A stretch of 64,000 bases of DNA, from positions 2,246,501 through 2,310,500 of the forward strand of contig NZ_CP040749.1 in the NCBI RefSeq assembly GCF_006065315.1. Direction: 5' to 3'. The first letter of the stretch is position 1; each line of letters begins with the position of its first letter. Source of the stretch: Aureibaculum algae (GTDB lineage: Bacteria; Bacteroidota; Bacteroidia; Flavobacteriales; Flavobacteriaceae). Below, piece after piece: positions 1 to 9,658 of the stretch. A program made the translations under genes and the position numbers. Under the pieces are notes generated by a model that had not been told where the DNA came from, ran no database searches, and saw only the letters and a program-made list of their open reading frames with translations.

Positions 1-602
1 AACCGCTGCTCTGAATTGAATGAATTTTCTGTCTCTTTAAAAATAGCAATCCTACGTTTTCCTATATTTATTAAATGTTCTATAGCGTTATAAGCAGCTT
101 GCTTACCGTCAATAATAATCTGAGTACATGGAATTTTACTCATTACTTTATCAAATAAAACCAATGGTTTTCTATCTAAAATATTTAAAATGTCTTGAAC
201 ATTCGCTGTTTTACGGGTCATTGAAAGTAAAATGCCATCAACATTAAATTGTAGCATTGTATTTAGCATTTGGTTTTGTTTTTCAACGCTATTTTTCGAT
301 TCTGATACTATTACACGATATCCTTTGGTTTCTGCATAGTCAAGAATACCTTCAATCATTGTAGAAGTAAAATAATGAGAAAGCTTAGGAACAACAACAC
401 CAATAATATGCATTCTACTACTTCTAAAACCTTGAGCAAACATATTGGGCATATAATTTAACTCTTTTGCCTTTTGCTCTACAATTGCTTTTGTTTCTGC
501 ACTAATATCAACATGATCTCGTAACGCTCTTGAAACTGTAGAGATAGAATATCCTAAAATTTTAGCGATTTCTTTCAACGTAACATTGCTTTTTTTCTTC
601 AT
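1..602 (-). CDS. LacI-family transcriptional regulator (partial, C-terminus off window)
   Basis: Reading the minus strand from an ATG at 602 gives about 200 codons without a stop before the left edge, so this is the N-terminal 60 percent of a usual 340-residue LacI/GalR regulator. Residues 6-27 form the classic helix-turn-helix (TLKEIAKILGYSISTVSRAL), followed by the hinge and the start of the periplasmic-binding-like sensor domain (IIGVVVPKLSHYFTS, then FNVDGILLS). It diverges from the TonB receptor gene at 778, and two LacI-type palindromes lie between them. By family precedent it probably represses the mannosylglycerate-type locus and is released by a sugar ligand; the ligand is inferred, not visible. 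Confidence 0.93.
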   Translation of the reverse strand, partial: MKKKSNVTLKEIAKILGYSISTVSRALRDHVDISAETKAIVEQKAKELNYMPNMFAQGFRSSRMHIIGVVVPKLSHYFTSTMIEGILDYAETKGYRVIVSESKNSVEKQNQMLNTMLQFNVDGILLSMTRKTANVQDILNILDRKPLVLFDKVMSKIPCTQIIIDGKQAAYNAIEHLINIGKRRIAIFKETENSFNSEQR

Positions 603-634
603 AATTGTTTATTAGCTAAACAAATATATAAATT

Positions 635-660
635 GCAAACGTTGCCGCAAACGTTTGCGG
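635..660. promoter_or_regulatory. Double LacI-type operator
   Basis: Positions 645-660 are a perfect 16-bp palindrome, CCGCAAACGTTTGCGG, with the central CG and flanking half-sites typical of LacI/GalR operators. Immediately before it, 635-645 reads GCAAACGTTGC, an imperfect second copy on almost the same helical face. The pair lies 33 bp upstream of the regulator start and about 120 bp upstream of the TonB receptor, so it could control both. An intrinsic hairpin is a weaker alternative, since only a T-run on one side follows. Confidence 0.7.
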
Positions 661-777
661 GCTTTTTTTTATTGTTTTCTTAATTTTCGCTTGTTTAAAA
701 TGATAGGTTTACAAAATATTAATCGATATTTTTTATATATCGTAATTAAATACTAACTTAATTTAAATATCAAATTT

Positions 778-3456
778 ATGAAAACACTAATTTTTACATG
801 TATGTGTGCTTTATCCTTTCTGATAGGAAATTCACAAACCGAAATCTCGGGAGACGTTAAAGATAGTTCTGGAAATCCCATTCCTGGAGCTAATGTTGTC
901 ATTAAAGGAAGTAGTTCTGGAACTACTACAGATTTTGACGGAAATTATAATTTTACAACTAATTTATCTGGTGCACAAACCATTCAGGTATCTTATATTG
1001 GCTTTACTTCACATGAAGAGGCTATTAATTTAGAAGGCACACCAATATCTTTAAATGTGGTTTTGACGGAAGCCGTTGGTGTTTTAGATGAAGTTGTACT
1101 AACGTCATCAAGTACCTTTAGGTCTCAGAAACAAGCACCGTTATCTATAAGCTCAATAAAGCAAACTGAGATAATTAAACTTTCAGCCAATAGCCAAGCG
1201 GATATTTTACGCAGTGTACCTGGTATTACTGCCGAAGGTGGTGGGGGTGAAACGGCAAGTAATATTTTTGTAAGAGGACTTCCATCTGGTGGACAGTATG
1301 TATTTAATCCTTTACAATATGATGGTATGCCTTTGATAAGTTCATTCGGATTGAATTCATCAGCTCATGATGTTTATGCGAGACCAGATATTGGTTTTAA
1401 AGGAGTTGAATTTGTTCGAGGAGGGTCTGCGGTTCTTTATGGTGCTGGTTCTGTTGCAGGTATAATTAACTATACAAGTAAAACAGGTGATTCAAATCCT
1501 GGTAATATGATAAATGTAGAAGTAGCAAATCAAGGAAGAATTAAAACTGATTTTTATAGTGGTGGACGATTAGGTGGTGAAGATTCAAATACATTCTATG
1601 CTTTTACTGGCTTTGTACGACATGATAATGGACCAATAGATGTTGGGCTACCAACCAAAGGGGTACAATTTAGAGGGAATATAAAAAAGAAATTCGAAAA
1701 TGGTTCATTTACACTGCATGGACAATTTATTAATGATAATGCTCAATTTTATCTTCCTTTACCACTTTCTGGTGGAAACAGAGAAAGAATTAATGGTAAC
1801 GATGGTAAACCTGTTGAACAATTATTAACTGGCTCTTTAGCAAATACATCATTCAATACACCAGGTGGGGTTTATAACAGTCCCATAGCTAATGGAGTTT
1901 CTACAAAAGGTGGATATCTTTTAGCAGACTTTGATTATAATTTTAGTGACGATCTTAAATTGAAATCAAAAGTTAAATACGCTAACTATCAGCATAATTT
2001 TGCTTTATATGTAGGTGGAAATGGTAACAATGGAAATCCTATTACTTTAAATAATTATATGGAAAGTATAGCTCCAGGAAACCTTGGATATACTGCTCGT
2101 TATCAAAGTGGTGATCCGAACCAACAAATAAGTGGTACTGATTTGGTAATTGATAATTTGGAAGTAGATCGTTTACGTCCAATGACTGATTATTCAGGAG
2201 AAATCAATTTGACGAAAAGAATTGAAACATCTAATGGTGGAAGCCATAATATAACCGTTGGTTCTTTTATTGCACGTAGTGAGGCAGAAGATGTTAATTA
2301 TCAATACAGAGTATTAACTGAATTTAATAATGACCCTAGACTTGTTAATTTGAGTTATACAAATGCAAGTGGTGAAAATGTTGTTTATTCTGAGGGTGGA
2401 TTGTATAACCGTATTGGACAAACAGCAAATAATTATTTATCACAAAATAGAGTAGCATTGTATGTAACGGATGAGATGATTTTTGATAAATGGCGTTTTG
2501 ATATTGGATTTAGATGGGAAAATACGGATGGACAAAATAATAAAGGAGGAATTACATCTGAAACCGTTTATAATGGTGCTGATTTAACACCTGAATTGAG
2601 TAATGTACAATCTGCTGATGGCTCTTTTTTAAGAACTAAAGTAGAAGCAAATGCATGGGCAGTTTCTTTAGCCGGTTTATATGAGTTATCTGAAACTACA
2701 AATTTATATGCCAACTTTTCTAAAGGATATTTCTTTCCACAGTTAAGAGGTTTTGCACCTGTACCAGGTATAGCAGAAAGTAAGTACGATCCTGAAAATA
2801 TAATTCAGTTTGAGGCTGGTGCTAAGTTTGGAAATAGTAAGTTCTCAGGTTCTTTTGCTGGGTATTATGTAGGTCTTAAAGATCGTGTTTCAATTCGTCA
2901 AGCTATTGTTGGTGGTCAATTGATTGATCAAACAAGAGCAGAACAAAACACAAGAACAATTGGTGTTGAAGCAACATGGGATTATGAAATCGTTGAGAAT
3001 TTGAATCTTCGTGGAACTGCTACATATCAAGATCATGAAATTACAAAAAATATAGACTATGATCTTGTAAATGGAACAAATGCTGAAGCCAATGTTGGTA
3101 ATGAACTTGCAAGACAACCAAACTTTTTGGGTGGATTAGGATTATACTATGACAATTCTGCGTTTGATGCTAATTTCGGTTTCAACTATACCGGTAAGAA
3201 ATTTACAGATGATACAAATAATATTGAATTAGACGCCATTAACATTGGTCGTTTAGCTGCTGGATATACGTTTGCAAAACAAGACAGTAATCAATCTGTT
3301 CGCTTAGGTTTCTCAGTGTTTAATTTATTTGATAGTTCTGGAATTACAGAAGGTAATCCAAGAGCAGGTGCTGCAGGTCAGACAGAGTCTGAGTTTTTTG
3401 TAGGAAGACCAATTTTACCGAGAAGAGTATTCTTAACAGCAACATTTAATTTCTAA
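778..3456 (+). CDS. TonB-dependent receptor with carboxypeptidase-regulatory-like N-domain
   Basis: An 892-residue outer-membrane transporter. A signal peptide (about residues 1-19) is followed by a carboxypeptidase-D regulatory-like domain (about 22-105, ISGDVKDSSGNPIPGA), a plug domain (about 110-235, including SVPGITAEGGG and NIFVRGLPSG) and a long beta-barrel ending in the terminal aromatic FNF. No SusD-type partner follows, so it belongs with the single-component receptors rather than SusC/SusD pairs. It is the first gene of a plus-strand run with a GH63-type hydrolase, a symporter and a glycerate kinase. Import of a small glycoside such as mannosylglycerate across the outer membrane is therefore inferred from context. 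Siderophore uptake is the main alternative. Confidence 0.93.
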   Translation: MKTLIFTCMCALSFLIGNSQTEISGDVKDSSGNPIPGANVVIKGSSSGTTTDFDGNYNFTTNLSGAQTIQVSYIGFTSHEEAINLEGTPISLNVVLTEAVGVLDEVVLTSSSTFRSQKQAPLSISSIKQTEIIKLSANSQADILRSVPGITAEGGGGETASNIFVRGLPSGGQYVFNPLQYDGMPLISSFGLNSSAHDVYARPDIGFKGVEFVRGGSAVLYGAGSVAGIINYTSKTGDSNPGNMINVEVANQGRIKTDFYSGGRLGGEDSNTFYAFTGFVRHDNGPIDVGLPTKGVQFRGNIKKKFENGSFTLHGQFINDNAQFYLPLPLSGGNRERINGNDGKPVEQLLTGSLANTSFNTPGGVYNSPIANGVSTKGGYLLADFDYNFSDDLKLKSKVKYANYQHNFALYVGGNGNNGNPITLNNYMESIAPGNLGYTARYQSGDPNQQISGTDLVIDNLEVDRLRPMTDYSGEINLTKRIETSNGGSHNITVGSFIARSEAEDVNYQYRVLTEFNNDPRLVNLSYTNASGENVVYSEGGLYNRIGQTANNYLSQNRVALYVTDEMIFDKWRFDIGFRWENTDGQNNKGGITSETVYNGADLTPELSNVQSADGSFLRTKVEANAWAVSLAGLYELSETTNLYANFSKGYFFPQLRGFAPVPGIAESKYDPENIIQFEAGAKFGNSKFSGSFAGYYVGLKDRVSIRQAIVGGQLIDQTRAEQNTRTIGVEATWDYEIVENLNLRGTATYQDHEITKNIDYDLVNGTNAEANVGNELARQPNFLGGLGLYYDNSAFDANFGFNYTGKKFTDDTNNIELDAINIGRLAAGYTFAKQDSNQSVRLGFSVFNLFDSSGITEGNPRAGAAGQTESEFFVGRPILPRRVFLTATFNF

Positions 3457-3570
3457 AATTTGAGTTAGTTTCTTTAGTAAATGTTGGAGTACATTGATGG
3501 ATATTGGATTTCCATCCAACAGACATCTTTGTACTCTTTTTTCACTCTATTTATCCATAAATTTTATTAT

Positions 3571-4881
3571 ATGCACGAAAATTTAATTAAAAAGGCAAAG
3601 CAAATTCTTACTGAGAATTATCAACCAAGTGGTTTCACCTTACCTTGTAAGAATTTATATCCCTTTCAATGGTTATGGGATTCAGGTTTTATAGCAATAG
3701 GTTTTGCTCATTTTGATATGCCTAAAGCAAAACAAGAGATTTCGACGTTGCTAGATGCTCAATGGGAAAATGGTTTTATACCACATATTATTTTCCATAC
3801 TGATACGGATACCTATTTTCCTGGTGCAGATTTTCACCGTTCAGATTTACATCCGTTATCATCAAAAAAATACAAATCTACAGGGATGACACAACCGCCC
3901 GTTACTGGTTTTGTATTAGAAGAAATGTATAATATCAGTACCGATAAAGAAGATTTACTTACCTATATTGAATCTGAAATTGATAAGGTGTTTGATAACC
4001 ATCGCTATTTTTATGAACAAAGAGATATTAATAATGAAGGTCTTGTGTATATTTACCATAACTGGGAGTCTGGTACCGATAATTCGCCAATTTGGGATGA
4101 TATTTGGGCTACGGTTGATTCGCCAAGATATGATTTTAAAAGAAGAGATACTTCGCATGTTGACGCCTCTCAACGCCCTTCGAAAAGAGAGTATGATCAT
4201 TATTTACACATCATAGAAATTGCAAAAGAACACAACTATAGTGATGAAAAAATAGCAGAATTATCTCCTTTTTTGGTACAAGATCCACTATTTAATGCTA
4301 TGCTAATTAAATCGAATGAAAGTTTGATAAAGCTCTATAAGCGTATAGGAAATAATGAGGATAAAGTACGTCAATTAGAACAATGGCAACAGCTGAGTAT
4401 GACATCATTTAATTCAAAGTTATATGACGAAGAGTTGGGTTGCTATATTCATTATGATTTGAGAAATAACAAGCCCTTAAGATATATTTCTTCATCATCA
4501 TTTGCTCCGTTGTTTGCAAACATTCCCGATAAGGAAAGAGCGGCAGAAATGGTAAATACAATGATGACAAAATTTGGTAATCCAGATCAGTATTTATGTG
4601 CCTCTTTTGATCCAACTAGTAAGCGGTACAATCCGAAACAATATTGGCGAGGTCCAGTGTGGATCAACCTAAACTGGATGCTATATAGAGGTCTAGCACA
4701 ATACGGATACAAAAATATTGCGGAAAGAGTAAAGCAAGATACCATAGCATTGATAGAAATTAATGGGTTTTATGAGTATTTTGATGCTCGAAAAGAAGCA
4801 CATGGAGAAGTACGAGCAGGCTATGGTGGTAATGATTTTTCATGGAGTGCGGCTCTGCTCATAGACATGTTAAGTGATTAA
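3571..4881 (+). CDS. GH63-type glycosidase, probable mannosylglycerate/glucosylglycerate hydrolase
   Basis: A 436-residue (alpha/alpha)6-barrel hydrolase of the MGH1/GH63 type. The frame stays open back to 3481, but the ATG at 3571 (MHENLIKKAKQIL) fits the family start. Recognisable motifs are WLWDSGF near the N-terminus, ESGTDNSPIWDD with Asp170 as the likely general acid, the C-terminal YWRGPVWINLNW, and GEVRAGYGG with Glu413 as the likely base. The spacing of the two acids matches bacterial glycosylglycerate hydrolases. No signal peptide is seen, so it should act in the cytoplasm or periplasm-facing side only if exported otherwise. The glycerate kinase downstream would use the glycerate released. 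The sugar (mannose or glucose) cannot be read from the sequence; trehalase or another GH63 activity is the alternative. Confidence 0.85.
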   Translation: MHENLIKKAKQILTENYQPSGFTLPCKNLYPFQWLWDSGFIAIGFAHFDMPKAKQEISTLLDAQWENGFIPHIIFHTDTDTYFPGADFHRSDLHPLSSKKYKSTGMTQPPVTGFVLEEMYNISTDKEDLLTYIESEIDKVFDNHRYFYEQRDINNEGLVYIYHNWESGTDNSPIWDDIWATVDSPRYDFKRRDTSHVDASQRPSKREYDHYLHIIEIAKEHNYSDEKIAELSPFLVQDPLFNAMLIKSNESLIKLYKRIGNNEDKVRQLEQWQQLSMTSFNSKLYDEELGCYIHYDLRNNKPLRYISSSSFAPLFANIPDKERAAEMVNTMMTKFGNPDQYLCASFDPTSKRYNPKQYWRGPVWINLNWMLYRGLAQYGYKNIAERVKQDTIALIEINGFYEYFDARKEAHGEVRAGYGGNDFSWSAALLIDMLSD

Positions 4882-5002
4882 TTATAATTTAGAAATATTA
4901 CGCTAAGATGGAAATACTCAACTTTTCTGACCATTATTTATTAGAAGAAAATTTTGTTAAATTAAGTCCATCAATTAGTAACAACCCTTAAACGTAAATA
5001 GT

Positions 5003-6649
5003 ATGAATTGGCTAGACTATAGTATCATTATATTTTACATTGTTTTCTTTTTAGGAATGGGTTTTTTCTTTAAAGATAATAAAGACTCTAAAGATTATTT
5101 TTTAGGGGGTAAAAGCCTAGGATGGTTTCCTTTGAGTTTATCTACAATGGCAACCCAATTGTCTGCCATTAGTTTTATTTCTGCTCCCGCCTTTGTTGGT
5201 TTAAAATTAAATGGCGGTATGAAATGGTTAACCTTTGAGTTTGCCGTACCATTAGCAATGATATTTATTATGATTGTTATTGTGCCCCCATTATTTAGAT
5301 CGGGTGTGGTAAGTATCTATGAATTTGTAGAGAAAAGATTTAGTACTTCAACGCGGTTAATTTTAAGTATTGTTTTTCAAATTAGTAGGGCTTTAGGTAC
5401 GGGTGTAATGGTGTATACTATTGCCATTATATTACAAGCGGTTTTAGACATTGATTTTGTATATACCATTTTAATTATATCTGTTATAACCATCATATAC
5501 TCTTGGCAAGGAGGGATGAAGGCCGTGGTATGGGGAGACGCTATTCAGATGATTATTTTATTTACAGGCTTAATTATTTGCGTGTATTTCGGCTGGAATT
5601 TGGTACAAGAACATGGAGGTCTTGCAAATGGATTTCCCCCAGAACGTTTACAGGTGATTGACTATAATTTAGGTATTGGTAAGGGTAATGAATATGGATT
5701 TTGGCCCATGCTTATTGGTGGTTTCTTTTTATATGTATCCTATTATGGTTGTGATCAAACACAGGCTCAACGACTCTTATCTGCTAAAAACGAAAAAACA
5801 ATACGTACCTTGTTATTGGCAAACGGTTTATTGAGATTTCCAGTAGTTTTGGTGTATTGTACTATGGGTTTAATAATAGGTGGTTTGGTAATGTTAGCTC
5901 CTGATTTTTTAGCGGAAATTGCGAGTACTACACAAAAACATTTTCCTGAAGAATTTGCTACTAACGGTATTAAAGTAGATTTAATGGTACCCGTGTTTAT
6001 CATGAAATATTTACCACACGGACTTATTGGTATTTTAATGGTGGGTATTTTATCTGCGGCCATGTCCTCGTTAAGCTCTACCGTAAATTCACTTTCTGCG
6101 GTAACCGTTGAAGATTTTTTTAATAGAGGCGAAAAGAAATTATCACCTAAAAAATATATGGCAATTTCAAAAGCATCTGTTGTGTTTTGGGGTGGTATTT
6201 GTATGGCAAGTGCTTTTCTTTTTGGGGGCAGTAAAAGTGCAGTAATAGAAATAATTAATGCTATAGGTTCTGTTTTTTATGGACCCGTTTTAGTTACTTT
6301 TTTATTGGCTTTTTTCTCTAAAAAAGTGAATCATATTGGTATGAATGCTGGAATTATCGTTGCCGTATTGGTAAACCTTATTTTTTCAAAAACCATGCAA
6401 GAAATATTTCATATAGATTTAGGTTTTGAAATATTTTGGATTTGGTTAAATTTTACAGGTGTAATACTATCGTTGGTAATTGCTTATACCGTGAGTGCTC
6501 TAACAAAAAATGTTGAAGTTAAAAGTATTTCAAACTTTAATGTGTCTATAAAAAAATCTGATTTCATGATAAAAGAGGTATATATTTTAGTCGCATTTTT
6601 TATAGCAATAGTAATCTTTAGTTATTTCGTACCCACTATTTTTGGATAA
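5003..6649 (+). CDS. Sodium:solute symporter (SSS family)
   Basis: A 548-residue polytopic inner-membrane protein with about 13-14 hydrophobic helices and the SSS-family opening (KDYFLGGKSLGWFPL, then STMATQLSAISFIS), which carries the sodium-binding region. It starts 121 bp after the GH63-type gene and ends 17 bp before the glycerate kinase, so the last two are almost certainly cotranscribed. In this context it probably carries the intact glycoside or a cleavage product (sugar or glycerate) across the inner membrane with sodium. Substrate assignment is inference from neighbours only. Confidence 0.93.
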   Translation: MNWLDYSIIIFYIVFFLGMGFFFKDNKDSKDYFLGGKSLGWFPLSLSTMATQLSAISFISAPAFVGLKLNGGMKWLTFEFAVPLAMIFIMIVIVPPLFRSGVVSIYEFVEKRFSTSTRLILSIVFQISRALGTGVMVYTIAIILQAVLDIDFVYTILIISVITIIYSWQGGMKAVVWGDAIQMIILFTGLIICVYFGWNLVQEHGGLANGFPPERLQVIDYNLGIGKGNEYGFWPMLIGGFFLYVSYYGCDQTQAQRLLSAKNEKTIRTLLLANGLLRFPVVLVYCTMGLIIGGLVMLAPDFLAEIASTTQKHFPEEFATNGIKVDLMVPVFIMKYLPHGLIGILMVGILSAAMSSLSSTVNSLSAVTVEDFFNRGEKKLSPKKYMAISKASVVFWGGICMASAFLFGGSKSAVIEIINAIGSVFYGPVLVTFLLAFFSKKVNHIGMNAGIIVAVLVNLIFSKTMQEIFHIDLGFEIFWIWLNFTGVILSLVIAYTVSALTKNVEVKSISNFNVSIKKSDFMIKEVYILVAFFIAIVIFSYFVPTIFG

Positions 6650-6666
6650 TCTCAATACAACAACTT

Positions 6667-7806
6667 ATGAAAATTGTTATAGCACCTGATAAATTTAAAG
6701 GATCCTTAACGGGATTGGAGTTTTGCGATGCTGTAGCATCAGGTATTCAACATATTAATCCAGAATACATCATTGTAAAATTACCCTTAGCAGATGGAGG
6801 AGATGGAACTATTGATGTAGCCAATTATTATCTTGACGGTACTTTTATTACCTCACATGTAAATAATCCTTTATTTAAAGAAGTTGATGCTCAATATTTA
6901 TATGCCAGTACCACAAAAACGGCATTTATAGAGATGGCAGAAGCCTCAGGTCTTAAACTATTAAGTACTGAAGAACTCGATTGTAAAAGCACCTCAACAT
7001 ATGGTACCGGACAACTTATTTTGGATGCCATAAAAAAAGGGGCTACCCAAATTATTTTGGGTATTGGTGGTAGTGCTACTAACGATTGTGGAACGGGTAT
7101 GGCGGCGGCACTTGGCTTTCGTTTTTTAGATACCAATAAAAAAGAAGTGTTGGCTGTTGGTAAAAACTTATCAAAAATTAAGTTTATTGATGATAGTCAG
7201 GTCAATGCGTCATTAAAAAATGTAACCTTTAAAATTGCCTGCGATGTTACCAATCCGTTATACGGAATAGAGGGAGCAGCTTATGTATATGGCACTCAAA
7301 AAGGAGCTTCAACAGAAGATATTAAAATGCTAGATCAAGGATTAAAAGATTTTTCTAAGGTGTTGAATAGTCATTTCAATACCGATGTTCAGCAAATACA
7401 AGGTGGTGGAGCAGCTGGTGGAATGGGGGTGGGTACACAACTATTCTTAAATGGAACACTTACTTCTGGTATAGATTTAGTCAAAGAAATTGCTGATTTT
7501 GATACCCAAGTTAAAAATGCAGATTGGATTATTACTGGAGAAGGGAAATTAGATGATCAGACGCTATCAGGAAAAACAATTAATGGCGTATTAGCTACGG
7601 CATTAGAGCAACAGATTGAAGTCGCTGCTTTTTGTGGTGCCATAGAAATACCTGAATATAGCTTAAGAAAAATGGGAATTGAATATGCGGCTTCTGTAAT
7701 AGATGTAGCTAAAGATTTAGAAGATGCCATGCAAAACAGCTCCAGTTATTTGACAACAATTGCAGAAAATTTCACAAAAGAAATAGAGAAGAAGCACCGC
7801 TTTTAA
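6667..7806 (+). CDS. Glycerate kinase (GarK/GlxK type)
   Basis: A 379-residue soluble enzyme that phosphorylates glycerate with ATP, feeding it into lower glycolysis. It aligns along its length with the GarK/GlxK family, whose members make 2-phosphoglycerate: N-terminal MKIVIAPDKFKGSL, the loop LGIGGSATNDCGTG near the middle, ACDVTNP, GGGAAGGMGVG and WIITGEGKLDDQ. It is 17 bp downstream of the symporter and closes the locus. Its presence is the best clue that the substrate of the neighbouring hydrolase contains glycerate. Normal length, no damage seen. Confidence 0.95.
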   Translation: MKIVIAPDKFKGSLTGLEFCDAVASGIQHINPEYIIVKLPLADGGDGTIDVANYYLDGTFITSHVNNPLFKEVDAQYLYASTTKTAFIEMAEASGLKLLSTEELDCKSTSTYGTGQLILDAIKKGATQIILGIGGSATNDCGTGMAAALGFRFLDTNKKEVLAVGKNLSKIKFIDDSQVNASLKNVTFKIACDVTNPLYGIEGAAYVYGTQKGASTEDIKMLDQGLKDFSKVLNSHFNTDVQQIQGGGAAGGMGVGTQLFLNGTLTSGIDLVKEIADFDTQVKNADWIITGEGKLDDQTLSGKTINGVLATALEQQIEVAAFCGAIEIPEYSLRKMGIEYAASVIDVAKDLEDAMQNSSSYLTTIAENFTKEIEKKHRF

Positions 7807-8019
7807 ATATGCTTTTTAAGGAGAATTCTTCCATCTTAAATTACAAAATAAACAAACTGTTTCTATATGCTTCACATGCTCTTAAAATTAGAAGAAAATC
7901 TTTAAACGGAGCAATCCCTAACAATTCCTTTTATATATATTTAATTGGTAAATATTTTATAATTTTAAACATTGAAATTGACGATTGAATTTTTAATAGA
8001 AATTAAAAAATAATAAAGT

Positions 8020-8526
8020 ATGAGTACTACTAAAAAAGCATATATAGCAGGTGGATGTTTTTGGGGCATGGAAGACCTTTTTAGAACACGCCCAGGTGTC
8101 ATAGATACTGAAGTGGGATATCAAGGTGGGCAAAATGACAACCCTACGTATAAATATCATCCAGGTCATGCAGAAGGCATTGAAATAATATACGATACTG
8201 ACAAAACATCTTTTCGTGAGATTTTAGATTTCTTTTTCAGAATGCATAATCCAACGACAGTTGATCAACAAGGAAATGATATGGGGTCTAGTTATCGTTC
8301 TGCAATTTTCTATCAAAACGATGAAGAAAAGGCCATCGCCGAAGAAATGATTCGCATTGTTAATGCATCTGGGAAATGGGAAGGAGATGTGGTTACTACA
8401 TTGGAACCTTTTGTCCCGTTTTGGCAAGCTGAACCAGAACATCAAGATTATTTGGTTAAAAACCCTAATGGATATACCTGCCACTTTTTAAGATTTGAGG
8501 AGAGTTTTCTCAAGGAGAAAGCATAA
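8020..8526 (+). CDS. msrA: Peptide-methionine (S)-S-oxide reductase MsrA
   Basis: A 168-residue repair enzyme that reduces methionine-S-sulfoxide in proteins. The catalytic Cys13 sits in the signature GGCFWGMED, followed by [21 protein letters not shown] and RMHNPTT, all typical of MsrA. No MsrB domain is fused. A cysteine near the C-terminus (GYTCHF) may not be a true resolving residue, as this position is usually YxCH in the fold. It is preceded by a 213-bp gap and seems monocistronic; the next gene starts 114 bp later. Confidence 0.97.
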   Translation: MSTTKKAYIAGGCFWGMEDLFRTRPGVIDTEVGYQGGQNDNPTYKYHPGHAEGIEIIYDTDKTSFREILDFFFRMHNPTTVDQQGNDMGSSYRSAIFYQNDEEKAIAEEMIRIVNASGKWEGDVVTTLEPFVPFWQAEPEHQDYLVKNPNGYTCHFLRFEESFLKEKA

Positions 8527-8640
8527 GCTTTGGGTATTTAAAAATGTATCGAGAAGAACACATAACGATTGAAGTTTAAAAATCAATACATGGTGTGGGT
8601 TGCGTTTTTTTTCTGTACTATGCTGTATAAATTAAAATAA

Positions 8641-9603
8641 ATGATGCATTTTAAAAACAACTTGGGTTTAGGCACAGCGGCTATCGGCAGGCCATTATAC
8701 ATTAACCTTAAACAAGATGCTAGTGAAGAAGCATTTTCATTGCCAAAATTCAAAGAAAAGGGGCTAGAGATGTTAGAAAATGCCTATACAAATGGTGTTC
8801 GTTATTTTGATACTTCTCCTGGGTATGGCATAGCCGAAGAATTAATGGTAGGCTGGTTAAAAGAAAAGAACGATCCTAGTATAATTGTTTCTACCAAATG
8901 GGGGTATACCTACGTGGCCAATTTTGATCCAAATGCAAAAGAGCATGAGGTTAAAGAGCATTCTTTAGCTAATTTGAACAAACAATGGGAATATTCAAAA
9001 CAATTACTACCCTATCTAAAAGTTTATCAAATACATTCGGCAACGCTTGATACGGGTGTTCTAGAAAATACAGAAGTTTTAAAGCGATTACACACCTTAA
9101 AAAAGGAATATAATATCACCATTGGTTTAACCACCACAGGAGATAATCAAACTGAAGTTTTGGAAAAAGCATTGGCCATTCGAGTAGAGAATGAATACTT
9201 GTTTCAATCCTTTCAGTGTACTTATAATGTGCTAGACCAAAGTGTATCGATATATAGGGAAGCATTGCAAAAGCGATCGGGACCCTTTATTATTAAGGAA
9301 GCGTTGGCAAATGGTCGATTGATACCAAATGATAACTATTCAAATTATAATGTGCTATACCATTTTATGCAACGTTTGGCCAAGGAATATGAGGTAGGTG
9401 CTGATGCTATTGCCTTGCGGTATTGTATGGATGTTTTTCCACATGCAATGGTTTTAAGCGGTGCCAACAATGACATTCATTTGAAGAGCAATTTAAAGGC
9501 AAATCAATTTTCACTGACAGCTTTAGAAATGGAGCAATTAGAAGCCTTTGGAGTTTCAAGTAATGCGTATTGGAAAGAAAGAAAACAATTGAAATGGAAT
9601 TAA
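8641..9603 (+). CDS. Aldo/keto reductase
   Basis: A 320-residue TIM-barrel NAD(P)H oxidoreductase. The family tetrad can be seen: Asp and Tyr in YFDTSPGYG, Lys in VSTKWG and His in YQIHS. The barrel continues through LTTTGDN and IIKEALANGRL to MVLSGANN. Two Met codons open the frame (8641 and 8644); either may be the start. Substrate is unknown, and nothing in the neighbours (msrA upstream, an exported unknown protein downstream) narrows it. Confidence 0.93.
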   Translation: MMHFKNNLGLGTAAIGRPLYINLKQDASEEAFSLPKFKEKGLEMLENAYTNGVRYFDTSPGYGIAEELMVGWLKEKNDPSIIVSTKWGYTYVANFDPNAKEHEVKEHSLANLNKQWEYSKQLLPYLKVYQIHSATLDTGVLENTEVLKRLHTLKKEYNITIGLTTTGDNQTEVLEKALAIRVENEYLFQSFQCTYNVLDQSVSIYREALQKRSGPFIIKEALANGRLIPNDNYSNYNVLYHFMQRLAKEYEVGADAIALRYCMDVFPHAMVLSGANNDIHLKSNLKANQFSLTALEMEQLEAFGVSSNAYWKERKQLKWN

Positions 9604-9658
9604 ATAAAGAAAATTTTAACCACATATATTTATAATGTATTTTAAATTGAAACGAAAA

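Noticed and set aside
778..3456. SusC/SusD-type polysaccharide utilisation locus
   Set aside because: The receptor has no SusD-type lipoprotein partner, and the downstream enzymes fit a small glycoside instead of a polysaccharide.
3481..3570. Upstream start of the GH63-type gene at 3481
   Set aside because: It adds 30 residues rich in hydrophobic and aromatic amino acids that do not fit the family N-terminus; 3571 gives the normal start.
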